A stretch of 64,000 bases of DNA, taken from contig JAHLEZ010000030.1 of assembly GCA_020726505.1 (NCBI GenBank), positions 124,001-188,000 on the forward strand, written 5' to 3'. The translations under genes were made by a program, and so were the position numbers. Numbering within the stretch: position 1 is the stretch's first letter; each line of letters begins with the position of its first letter. A model generated the notes under the pieces. That model made no database searches, was not told where the DNA came from, and was given only the letters and a program-made list of their open reading frames with translations. This document shows positions 53,544 to 64,000 of the stretch, in pieces. The stretch is from Leptodontidium sp. MPI-SDFR-AT-0119 (taxonomy: Eukaryota; Ascomycota; Leotiomycetes; Helotiales; Leptodontidiaceae).

Positions 53544-56031
53544 ACCGAATTCCACTCAACTTTCCCACCCACACATCATTCCCGCTGTAACAAGCGAGGC
53601 CACCCTCAGCTTTAAATAATTATTAATTAATAACGCTCTTATAAAATCTCTTTACATTAAAGATATAAAGTATTAGATAATTAAAAAATATTTGCGCAAA
53701 GTTTATTATATTATTTTCTTAATCGTTATAGTAGAGTTATCTGCCTTCCTAATCGGGTGATCTTAACTATTACCTTTTTATCCGAGACAGGCTTTTTAGC
53801 CGGAATAGCCTCGTGTAACCTTAAACTAGCTAAAATGTTACTCCTAACTTTTAAGATGATTACCTTTGTCTTTTTAGAACTCTTAGCTATTAATTTAGTT
53901 GCCTTTTTGGCCTCTATAGTAGCTTTTCTTATAGTAGCTCGTTCTAAGACGTCTTGGCGATATATATCTCTCTTTATCTAAATATTAAGAGCTCTTTAAA
54001 TCGCCTTATCTTTTTTCTCTTTATTTTCTAAGGCTTTCTTAATAGCTCTATTAATCTCCGCTTGCTTTTTAGCATCTTATTTAATTACCTTAGCCTTTAT
54101 AATATCTCTTTCCTTCTTGTCCCTTAGCTTATGTGCCTCTTAAATCTCTACTAGTTTGAACTACTATTTAATAGTAGTCTCTTTACTTGAAAGACCTAAT
54201 CTTTTACTACGCTTTCGTTTCTTTTTTTTTAATTTAAATTGCCTTAACGAGGCCTTTCGCATAGTGCTTAGATATGGCTAAATTTGCTGCGTTAGTCTCG
54301 TTGGCTTTAATTAATTTGCGGAATAGTAACTTAGATAAATTCCTGTCGTAAGTATACTTGAATTAGCGTATACTTTTGGTTATATATAGTGTTTTGATCA
54401 CAGAAGAAACAGGAGCTAAAGAATTAAGAGGTATTAGCGATTTAGGCTTAATAATATCAAGAATAGCTCTAGAGTTAAAGGTCCAAATTCCTGTTTTTAT
54501 AAAGGCGGACTTAATATTTTGTGTTATTAAAGCCATATTCCATGCCTTTTGAAACACGGCCAAAATAGTCGTTTAGAGATGCCAACTAGTCCTTTACGAA
54601 CATGGTTGCAGAAGTCCGTGCTTTCAGGGCATTTTGCTAACAAATGAAAATTGATAACTTCGATATCGCGAAATCGAATTAATTCAAACTGTTAATTAGC
54701 TAAATATTCTTGCGTGCCTAAGATATGAAGCTTTGAACACTATCTTTAGCTTAGATCTTTTGAAGTGAAAACCAAGACTCGAGGTTTTTAAAGCCTGAAG
54801 AACTGCTCGCTTACGCGCCTGAAATGCCCTGAAAGCATGGACTTCTGCAACCATGTTCGTTACTCTTGTAAGTGATAATTGTTGATCTCCTAAGTATAAG
54901 TTATATTTAATAGTAGAAAACAACTAATATCTAGAGATTGTATACGTTAAGTAGAATATAAAGGTAAGATTACAAGGCAAATCTTTAACTTATTATATTC
55001 CTTAATAAAGGCTATATTAACGTGTAAAAAAGGCTATTAACGATTAATAACCTCCTGCCTTTTCTAGCCTTTTCGCAGGTATATAAGTTAAAGATAATCT
55101 TTAGCTAATTAAGGCCAAAAGTATTACTTAATTGCTTATTTAACGAAGAACTAAAGTATATAAGGTCTCCTTTTCTAAAATCCTTTAACTAATTGTCTTG
55201 TAAATCTCCAGTTTTAGCCTTATAGATTAAGGCAAGTGGGAGAGAGGTTCTATTAGCACAAATTGCCGCTAAAAGACTAATAAAGGATTAAGAGCCGTCT
55301 TAAATAACTGACTTGATTCGACCGGATTTGTAGTCCTCTTTAGTTATAATTTTCTTTAGAGACTATGCTAACCTAATTAAGAAACCCTTCTTATCTTAAT
55401 TATATATGTTTTCGGCTGTAATATTGTGTTTTTTAATTTTAGTAATTAATTAAGTGGGGTAGCGGGGTATATTAGCTAAGAACTCCTCGATTTAAGTATT
55501 ATAAGAACAAATTAAAGTATAGAATTATACTAAATTATAAAAGTAAGCTATATTAGGAGAGTATTTAAACTTCGCTCGTTAATTATTAAGGTTACGAAGG
55601 TATATGCTCCTTAGTTAGTCCCTTCTCTTTTATATAAAGTTGGTAGTCTAATTCTTATTTACTTCTTGTCCACAAATCTCTTTTATAAGGTTCTTAACGC
55701 TTTGAGTAGTAGGAGGAAGATTTTGTTTAGTCAACTTGTTAATCTAAGCAATTAGAGCCTCTTCTTGTACGTTAGTAAGGCATTATTAATATTCTGACAT
55801 CGCTTTCTTTATCGAGAGGGTTTGGCCTTTATGTCGTTTTGTAAGGGTTGTACGTTTGATACTAAATTTTTCACTAATCTTAGTGTAATTAGGAAGTAAT
55901 TCTCCTTTATATGCTACTAAAGTAGCCTTTATAGCTTCTTCGTTGACTATTTTGTGATTTTTTGAAGTTATTCAGAATAGTGGTGAGGAGCGGGAATGAT
56001 ATGTGGGTGGGAATTATGTAAGGAACTCGGT
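53544..56031 (-). mobile_element. Pogo/Fot1-like DNA transposon, RIP-degraded
   Basis: Imperfect inverted repeats of about 44 bp (ACCGAATTCC... at 53544; reverse compl. of ...GGAACTCGGT at 56031) are flanked by TA on both sides. The minus strand encodes a decayed transposase: an N-terminal HTH near 55,900 (FSIKRTTLTKRHKGQ), a CENP-B-type helix region, DDE-superfamily motifs near 55,400 (NITAENIYN-DKKGFLIRLA) and the C-terminal KAWNMALITQNIKSAFIKTG, then IWTFN near 54,480. Many stops are present, so it is dead. It lies between the Zn2Cys6 gene and a second transposase fragment. Confidence 0.85.
54597..54859. mobile_element. 263-bp MITE nested in the pogo-like element (PIF/Harbinger-like)
   Basis: 38-bp terminal inverted repeats (starting CGAACATGGTTGCAGAAGTC) with one mismatch are at both ends. 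TTA flanks each side (54594-54596 and 54860-54862), a 3-bp duplication typical of PIF/Harbinger. It is less AT-biased than the host transposon, so it is younger. Confidence 0.85.
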
Positions 56032-56125
56032 TAAGCGATACAAATCAGTACGCGATACCGCAATCCCACCTACCATACCTAATTATACACTTCTAACCGG
56101 TATTACTCAGCACCAAGTTCTCTAA

Positions 56126-56430
56126 ATGGCTCAAAACGAAGGCCGAACCGTGCTAGCACTTCAAGCCTATCAATTAGGTCAATTTTCAAGCTTACGGGCC
56201 GCTGCACGCTCGTACGAAGTCTCGCATATGACCTTGACCCGCCGACACCATGAACCCCTATCAAGAGCCGATTTTGTCTCTCCACACCTTAAACTCACCC
56301 AAACGGAAATAATATAGATACATGTGGTATATCTCGTACACACGCCTTACTTCATGAAATGGCCGAGCTATTACTTGCACAACGCGTTCAAGTCGCGTTA
56401 ACGAGACAACCTAAAATCGGCCGGTGCGTT
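56126..56430 (+). pseudogene. Pogo/Tigger-type transposase N-terminal fragment
   Basis: From ATG 56126 the frame reads VLALQAYQLGQFSSLRAAAR, then SYEVSHMTLTRR, the psq-type HTH of pogo-family transposases. After the stop near 56315, a second frame reads LLHEMAELLLAQRVQ, resembling the next (CENP-B-like) segment. So it is frameshifted and lacks the DDE domain. It runs straight into the dispersed repeat at 56428. Confidence 0.8.
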
Positions 56431-56651
56431 ACAGCGCTAGGCCAGTACCTAGCCAGCTTATCACCTAACAACAATGAAGCACGGGTTGCGTCACATGACC
56501 GGATTTCCTGTATATATGCTCCCTCTCCCTCTCTCTCTCTCCTTCCCTCCTTAGCTTTAGATTCTTATATATAGGCATTCTACTTCTTTCAGGGCTTCGA
56601 CCTATTTTCTTAGTGTCTCCCCTGAATCCTAAGTATCCGGGCCTTCACAGT
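56428..56651. repeat. 224-bp dispersed repeat, copy 2
   Basis: Matches 12953-13175. Many differences are G-to-A or C-to-T in this copy (for example ggccggtgcctgg to ggccagtacctag), as expected if this copy was exposed to RIP. Confidence 0.65.
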
Positions 56652-56709
56652 CAACAAGACAAGCCAGAAGATGCTTTTGAGATGCAGGATGATTCTCGGA
56701 TCCAAGTTG

Positions 56710-57798
56710 TCAAACGAGAGATTTCCCTCCGTCGTTTACTGCTCCTCCCCGCCAGACCAATCTCCCAAGCTGGGTAAACAATAAAACACAGCTAAAGGTC
56801 ACAATCGGCACAGCGATAACCCAATACACCCAAAACAGCCTCTCCCCAGCTGCGAACGGCCCGCCCATAGAAAAGATCGTCGCCAGCGACGTTAGCAGCC
56901 CAACCTGCCTTGCCTGCTCGTTAGCTGTGATACTCTCCCTCACTGTCACCGCTTGTGTGTACGCTTGCGACATGATATCCAGCCTCGCCTTCAGAATCTC
57001 CACCTCTTTCCGCAAGGCCCTCCATGCGTCCGCCTCCCACACTTCAACCTCCGACCCCGTTCCGCCGGTTATTATCCCAAGCGCATCCATGGAGTGGTCG
57101 ACCTCTCGGGGGACTGGGGAGGTTTTCCATCTTACGAAGTTGCCCAGGGGAGGGTCGACGAGGATCACGGCTGTATAGACATTAGCCAGACTGAGTTTGA
57201 AACTTATAGCTTCATCCCAAGTCTCGCCTTCCCTGGAAGACCAGAACGAGAACTTCTCCGAACTCGACAGCGGGCCATCGTAATCTCCAAACACCGTCAA
57301 GCGCGATACTGAGTGGTAGGCGCTTGATTCCATATGGTAAATTCGATCCGATGTAGGGTTGCCATTCTTTTCCTTGATTGTGGCTTGGTGTAACCTAGGG
57401 AATGACAGGATACATCGGTCCTGATAGCCATAATGCCTTGTAGTGCGATTTACAGGATTGCCAACACACGGATCAGGACTGAACCAGTGTGCTGCGAAGA
57501 ATGACGGAGACACTCGAAGTTTGGCTCCGAGGACCTGCACGAAGTTCCGCGGAAGCCCTTCGAGCACGAACGCACGTCGATACACAGCCCCACTAGATGT
57601 CTTATCGATGTACCTCCGGAGATTGCGGGATGTTAGGAGGGGCTTGCACGAGCCATAGGTCTGTTGTAAAGAAAAGGGTGGCTGTAGAAGGTTCGAGAGG
57701 GACTCAAAGCCTTGCTCGAGGCTGAAAATACCTATATTTATTGGATAAACATCCTAGAACGCTACCTCACTGGCTCCAGTTTTCCTCTGATTTGACAT
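56710..57798 (-). pseudogene. CorA-like/uncharacterised fungal membrane protein with a premature stop
   Basis: From ATG 57798 the frame gives 14 codons (MSNQRKTGASEVAF), then TAG at 57754-57756. It then stays open in the same frame to TGA at 56710 (DVYPINIGIFSLEQGFESLS..., VYRRAFVLEGLPRNFVQVLG). Downstream features are FFAAHWFSPD, a coiled segment (ALRKEVEILKARLDIMSQAY) and a C-terminal membrane pair (GLLTSLATIFSM, then WVYWVIAVPIVTFSCVLLF), like fungal CorA-like proteins. The first membrane helix looks several residues short compared with the other CorA-like gene here. TAG from CAG by a single C-to-T change would be a RIP-type mutation. An alternative is an unseen 5' exon splicing to the CTAG at 57754. 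The next in-frame ATG is about 150 codons downstream. Confidence 0.7.
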
Positions 57799-57829
57799 TA
57801 TTTCAGGGGGGGGTAGTAACGTCTACCGC

Positions 57830-58647
57830 ACAAAGATAGCAGTAGTTTCTGCGAACCAGTAGCTATTGGAGCTATCGTGTTCGTAAAAAAAAAAAAATTA
57901 AAAAACTAAAAGGTCGCCATATAAAACTTGTGCACGCAAACAGAGGTGACTTTTTCACTCTTTCATACAGCGTCTAGCTGCCTAGTCCAATACAAAGTTT
58001 TTCGAGTATGAACACCCTTCTATTGATCGAGCTCCCTAGTCATCCAATGTCTACCCGTCCATAGGTTAAGCAACTGTTTGATCGAGTACGAAATGCGAAG
58101 AATCCATTGTATCAATCACTACGTAACCAAGTTCTTGTATGGAAGGTACAGTCTCTTTTAACTCCCGAATTCGTGTTCTCCTACAAATTACAGTAGAAAC
58201 ACCAGTTGAAAGCATATCAACGATGTTACTTACTTTGTATAAGGTGAAATGATAACGGATTCTGCATCTGTGCACGATTCGAGTGCATACAGTAGTACGA
58301 ATGGGGGTTTTTAGTGGTTCTCGCCTACCCCCCTGTTTCTACCGATTTTCTATAGCTATTTATAGTAAGGATCTATTATTTAAAAGGCCCTCCTTTTCTT
58401 AATTTAACAATTTTTAGCTTTAGGGGTATTATATTAACGAATCTATTAATCAAGTTAATAAATATGACGATTAGGAGCGCCCAGAGCCTCATTTCTAGTA
58501 TATTAGTTAATTAAGTTTTACTGAGATTAATTAGTTTTATAGCGCTTCTTCTTTGTATATAAAGCTCTTTTTTTCTTATATTCTTTCTTACTTAGTTATA
58601 GATTTTAAGAGATTCTTATTATCTTTATATGTTATATATTAATGTAT
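57830..58647. other. Intergenic to AT-rich transition, nothing identified
   Basis: Contains a poly-A run at about 57,886-57,898 and short frames only. The AT-rich block begins near 58,350. Confidence 0.5.
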
Positions 58648-58949
58648 TGTTACGGCTGGCAAAAGGTTAATACGGCGAGTAGACTCTAGCTTTGTATTTG
58701 GACCTAAAGCTACGCTCAGAATCGAGAAGAAAAGACAAGGAGGAAAGGAGAGCTCTCCGTAAGGGAGGGCTCGAGGATAAATATATAAAGGACCCTCCTA
58801 ATAGGGCCTAGCGTAGTCGAGTGCTATTCACGTCAATATGTCGCAGGTTCGCCACTTAGTCTTCCCTATTGGGCTTAGCGCCGTCGCATAACCAGCGATG
58901 CTACAAGCCCGTGTCAGTTAGAATACGAGGCGCATCGTAGGTCGTAACA
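58648..58949 (-). mobile_element. Solo Gypsy LTR, inverted (302 bp)
   Basis: Reverse complement of the Gypsy LTR at 41277-41578, the same length, with intact TGTTAC...GTAACA ends. The flanking 5-mers are tgtat and tatat, which differ by one G-to-A and are compatible with a mutated target duplication. No internal Gypsy sequence adjoins it. Confidence 0.85.
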
Positions 58950-59722
58950 TATATAAAGTTGATATTATATATAATTATTATTTTTATAAAGTAGGCGTTA
59001 TATTATTTGTAATTCTTTTTAACTCGTTTAAGCAGACAATAAATATATTTTCCCTTAAATTCTTTTATAAGTAATTATTACGGAATTATCTTATTACAAA
59101 AAAGGCTTATATTAAGTATAGTCTTAACGAATAGTACTAAGATTAATAAAACCTTTGCCTTTTTTATTATCTTTTTTATTAAAAAACTAAAGAAATAACT
59201 AACTTCTCTTACTAGACCTCTTTCCCTTAATTATCGAATTGAGCCGAGGGTTATTTTTCTTTTAGTAAATTAATCTCTTATAAAAAATGCTAATATATTC
59301 AGTGCCTCTTTTTTTATACCTCTTATTAGTAACTCTAATGCTAATTCTCTATTTCCCGAAGTTAATACTCTTGCTAATACACTTAGTATTAATATTAGCA
59401 CTATAACCTCTCGGGGTATACTTACAAGGGAAGTAGATATAAAAAGACGATTCCGTATTTTAGAGGAAAAGTTAGCTAAAGCTTGCGCCGATGTGGAACG
59501 ATATTAAATCCCTTTACGCGCGGAATTAGAACGATAGGAAGCTTACTAACGATCTTAACGTCCTCTCGGTAAAGTATTAGTATATAAATATACTAATAAA
59601 ACTATGTTTTTCTCTTTTAAAGAGTTTTTTCTTTATCTTTTTATCAAGGAAATTCCCGTGCCTAAGTCCTATAATAAGGAAAAAGCAAAAAATACTTCTT
59701 AACATTTTTAATAGACCTTTAG

Positions 59723-59944
<222 letters not shown>

Positions 59945-60090
59945 CATAATTATCACCTCTCTTATACTCATTATCCTTAGATTCTTTAACATTTTTACTC
60001 TCGCTTCTTTATTATATTTATTGTTACTTGTATTAAAAAGATCCTTAACCTCTAAGAGAAACTTACGAACAGTATAAATTATAATTTAAA

Positions 60091-60187
60091 ATTATTATAA
60101 ATTAAAGATTATTTGTAATTTATTAATTAAATTAATAATTATTATAAATTAAAGATTATTTGTAATTTATTAATTAAATTAATAATT
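60091..60187. repeat. Tandem duplication of a 47-bp AT-rich unit
   Basis: The unit attattataaattaaagat... occurs twice in a row with a 47-bp period and no visible differences, suggesting a recent slippage event. Confidence 0.7.
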
Positions 60188-60376
60188 ATTATATTAGAAA
60201 TGTTAGTATTCTTAATTCGGATTATAAATTAACTTTCTAAAGCTTTCTGTTATCTTATTAATTTTTTTAAGCTGGAGAATATACTAGAACTTAATAATTA
60301 GGTATAAATAAGTCGTTTCCTTTTACCGAAGCTTACTTTTCTTTATTCAAAGTATTTTACTTTATTTTACTTAATA

Positions 60377-63300
60377 TGTCGGTGCAGTACCGGTTCACGT
60401 ACCACGCCGCAAGTGTGAATATATTCCAAATGCGTATATAGCGACAAAGTAATAAATATATAGTTCAAAATCTATGTGTATTTTAAGAGAGTGCGAAGAG
60501 AGCTAGACTATATACTACGAAACCTTACTAAATCTCCACCGAAACTAGTCCGGCTAGGCTCTAACCCCTGAATTTGACTTATACCCCCTTTTCTAAACTA
60601 AAGTATACTTATATAAAGACTTATAGACTAATACTAGTAAAACTTCTTTTAAAAGAACTATTTTTAATATATATAAAAGTAAATAATAAGTAATATATAA
60701 GAAATAATAAATAAAATAACAGAGTATTTAATAACGTTTAATTCTGGCCCGACAGTGTCCCGAAAGTGCCCCGAAAGGGGTCCGAATATAGCGAGGCGTA
60801 GTAGCGAGGTTAAGCGAGAACTAGTAATAATAAGAACCCTTAGTATTATATAACGTAATAAATATATATATGTCGCCTCCTCTTAAAAGTTTAAAATCTC
60901 CTTAGTAAATATATATATAACTATTATACGTATATTACTTTTTAATCTCCTTAAATTCGCTTAATATAGCTTAAAAACTAACATTTTTGAGAAGACTATA
61001 TTAAATTAAATAAATAAGCCAAAAGTAAACATACTCTTCGGAGATAGTTTAATAAGGAAATAGTATATTAACTAAAAACAGTACTTACACTTATATCTAC
61101 AGGAGCGCTCGACCTCGTATACTATAAATACTATATTTAGTGCGTTTGTCTCCTCGCAAAGAACTTATCTTATAAATGCGCCTTTAATAATCTTAAGAGT
61201 AAGAAATACGCATATTATATAAAAAAGAAGTCTTAGTATAACTTAATAAATATTCTGATTTCTTTTTCCTTATTTTAAATTATATCTAAATCCTCGCCGA
61301 AAGTACTCTAGATATATAGTTACTAATATATAACAGATTCCGTGGTTTGTCGCCGAAGAATACTTTCGTTTAGTTATTACTCTCGAGGCAAAAGATAAAG
61401 AAGTTATTATTATTGCCACTAAATTAATTAATTCGGTATTATTAGTCGCTATTACTAGTGTATTAAAGACTACTAAGGAGTTGTCGCTAGTGTTATTAAA
61501 GGAAACGCGCGCTATACGCCGGGAAATCGCTGGCTTAGTTAACTCGCAAGTAATAAGTTAACCCCCTTATCCCTTTTTAATACTAAAGCTCTTAAGTATT
61601 AATGTTTTACTATAAGAGATAGTATTAGTCTTAAACCGGCTCCTCACTATTATCTCCTCTGCCGCCACTAAGTGTAGTAAGGAGGACGGCGGTGAGGACG
61701 ATACTTCTATTAAGCGTCTCTATTAAAGTCGCCGCTATAGTGTAAAAGAAGAGGACAAGGAACTTCTTTTAAATATCTATAAGTAAGGGATTTAGCCTTA
61801 TTTTAAATTAACTTCGTAATAAGATCTTTATAGCGGCACTTTCTTTATACTATTATATAAGAGTAGCCCCTTATAGTAAAACTAGTAGTTTGTCCTTATT
61901 AAAGTGTCGTCGCAAGGCCGCCCGTAAGTACTTTAAATTAGAGGGTGTTTAAAACTAAATTAAGTGTATTTCTGACTTCGTAAATTAATCAAATATAAAA
62001 ATAATCACAAGTAATAAATTAATAAATAAGAGTTATAAGGAAATATAAAAAAATCAACGAGTATAAGAAACCCCTCCGTTACTAGTCTAAATCGACTCTA
62101 GTTAACTATTAAACTTAACCCTTTATTTTAATAGTAAGGATATTAATGTTAATAAAATCCCGAAGAGCCTTATTTAAAGCACTCTTTGTTATGGCGTTAG
62201 TAAGATTATTAGCGCTATTAATCTATTAAACCTCTATTAGCTCTTTACGCTTATATAATTAACGAACAGCTATAATATTAATTATTAAGCGCTTCTCTTT
62301 CGTCGTATCGAGCTTAATAATATACTTATAAAGGGATAAAGAATCCGTGTAAACAATAGTAAGAAGACGTAAGATACTAAGCTTGTTAGTTACTATATTA
62401 ATAGTAGTACTAAGAGAAATTAATATATTAATACTAATTATTATAATATATAGCTCCGATGCGAGTACTACACGAGTTACTTTCTTGTATTTTATTAAGC
62501 TAATATATACAATATTACTAGTTAAAGTAAATTACGTATCCCCTACTATTTCGGCACTGATTACTAATACGAAACTTATTTATAAACTTAAGTCTTTATT
62601 ATTAATAAAAGAATCGTTTATAAAAACATAAACCTTCGTAGACTGTAAGTTAACTAGTATATATTAGAGTCCTCTCTCTAAGTTATTTATCTACTATTTA
62701 AGGCGTAAGTTTAAGGCCTTAACGTCGTCTTCCGTCGGATCTTAGTATTACGTTATAATTAAGAGATTAAACGTTACTTCTAGCTAATAAATAGTCATAA
62801 AGTAAGCCGCACGAGCTCGCTACTCTTTATAGACCTTCTTATAGTCCTCTTTTCTAGCGTTAATTAACTTTAGCCTTACTCTTTAACCCTTTTAAGATAT
62901 ATAAAAGTTATCCCCGTCTATAGAGATAATACACTTATTAAACGTAATAGTTTTAGTAAGGAGTAGTACTTGTATTAGCTTCGTTATAAAACCGGCCTTA
63001 ATAATCTCATTTTACTCTCTTACTAAGAAGTCCTTATTTCTTAGAATTAAGGTATCGTCTATTTATATCCTTACGACTCTAAAGTCATAGCTTTCCTTAG
63101 TATTAATTAGTAAGTATAAGTCGTATATTAATATCTTTATTTATAAGTTCTCCACGTAATGTTTATAATATATATTAAACTAATAGTTTCCGGACTTAAG
63201 TATACTATATAATAGTAATATTACTATAAATACTGTGCTAGGAGGGAAATCTCTTATAATCTCTTTTAGTGACTATATAAAAATATCCTAGAGAAGCCTT

Positions 63301-64000
63301 ATCTCTACCTAGACGTAAGCTTAAGTAATATCCCTAATAGTCAAATAAGATTTAGACTAGTTTTAGAAGCGATTTAGGTACTTAACAGTAGCGGCCAAAA
63401 ATATAAGTAACTACTAACTAAATCGTTAGATTGTTAAAGACTAAGTTAAAATCTCTCTCTTCCCTTTGTCGTTAAAGTATTAAATTACTAGTCTTAACTT
63501 CTTATATAGAGTTAACGTCTCCTTGCCTTTAACCTCGTCTATTATTCTTGACTTAAAAATGCGGTGGCCTCTTACTTTAAGGTCGTCCTTATAAATAAGT
63601 ATAAAAACACCCCTTTTAATAAGTACTTCGTATTCCGTCCTTTAAGACTACTAAAATAATAGTCTAAGCACTATAATCTTTCCTTTAGCGCGAAGTTTAA
63701 TAAATAACTATTAGTCCCTTGTCTCCTTCTTAATTAAAAACACTTTAATATTATAATCGTTATTAATAGTTAGTAAATCTAAGATATGTTTCGTAAATAG
63801 AATTTAAATAGTAATTTAAAGTAAGTTTAGTACTATTTTAGTAGTATTTTTAACTAAAGATTTAAGATATTACTTATAAATATCTTCTAGTAAGTTTTCG
63901 TTTTATTATTTTATACTAAAAGTATCTATCTTAAAGGGACAAACTATAGTTAATTAGAACGTACGTATTCTTTTATTTCTTATATTGATCCTATATAATT
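60377..64000 (-). mobile_element. Copia element copy 3, inverted, runs off the window
   Basis: The LTR (60377-60633, 257 bp) is the reverse complement of the Copia LTR. It is followed antisense by the 3' noncoding part, RNase H (reverse-complement frame at 62383-62631), RT and, near 63,950, the end of the integrase region, matching about 28,850 in copy 1. No internal 289-bp insert is present at the site where copy 2 has one. Stops and AT bias are throughout. The 5' part lies beyond the window. Confidence 0.85.

Overview
The window looks like a chromosome arm of a filamentous ascomycete (Pezizomycotina, possibly Dothideomycetes; the class is inference). Genes have several short introns (46-66 bp, GT-AG with CTAAC/CTGAC-type branch sites). 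The families present are typically fungal: an AflR-type Zn2Cys6 regulator, a FunK1 kinase, a REG1-like protein, a YAT-family amino acid permease, NmrA-like proteins and CorA-like membrane proteins. The DNA alternates between GC-balanced gene islands and long AT-rich blocks made of decayed transposons. Repeat copies differ almost only by C/T and G/A transitions, the pattern left by repeat-induced point mutation (RIP).

Layout. 1-24.2 kb is a gene island. It holds a small unknown protein, an APH-type phosphotransferase, an uncharacterised multi-exon gene, a truncated copy of a Myb/SANT-AT-hook gene, a 3-exon hypothetical gene, a shortened REG1-like gene, an AflR-like regulator, a disrupted FunK1 kinase, an intact pseudokinase and the full-length Myb/AT-hook gene. 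24.3-34.8 kb is AT-rich and holds a full-length Copia-order LTR retrotransposon (24,927-32,568) plus older Copia debris. 34.8-39.3 kb is a small island with an 8-exon permease and a 5'-truncated CorA-like gene. 39.3-48.15 kb is AT-rich: a Gypsy 5' part cut off by a second, truncated, inverted Copia copy. Both carry younger, less mutated small insertions with target-site duplications.

48.15-53.5 kb is a gene island with an extradiol-dioxygenase (LigB) fragment, two divergent NAD(P)-binding (NmrA-type) genes and a Zn2Cys6 regulator. It looks like the remains of a small metabolic cluster. 53.5-56.0 kb is a pogo/Fot1-like transposon with a PIF/Harbinger-like MITE nested inside. 56.1-57.8 kb has another transposase fragment, a repeat shared with the 13-kb region and a CorA-like gene with a premature stop. 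57.8-64 kb is AT-rich, with a solo Gypsy LTR, a long AAT microsatellite and a third Copia copy running off the end.

The strongest single observation is a 496-bp TA-flanked MITE inside the last codons of the NmrA-like gene at 50.1 kb. Removing it and one TA restores a family-like C-terminus from the sequence on the far side. I found no clearly new multi-gene system. The window's interest lies in how transposon insertion, RIP and duplication have reshaped genes at the island edges. All open frames were checked for an ATG, because many apparent starts here are TTG or GTG codons that a fungal nuclear gene would not normally use.
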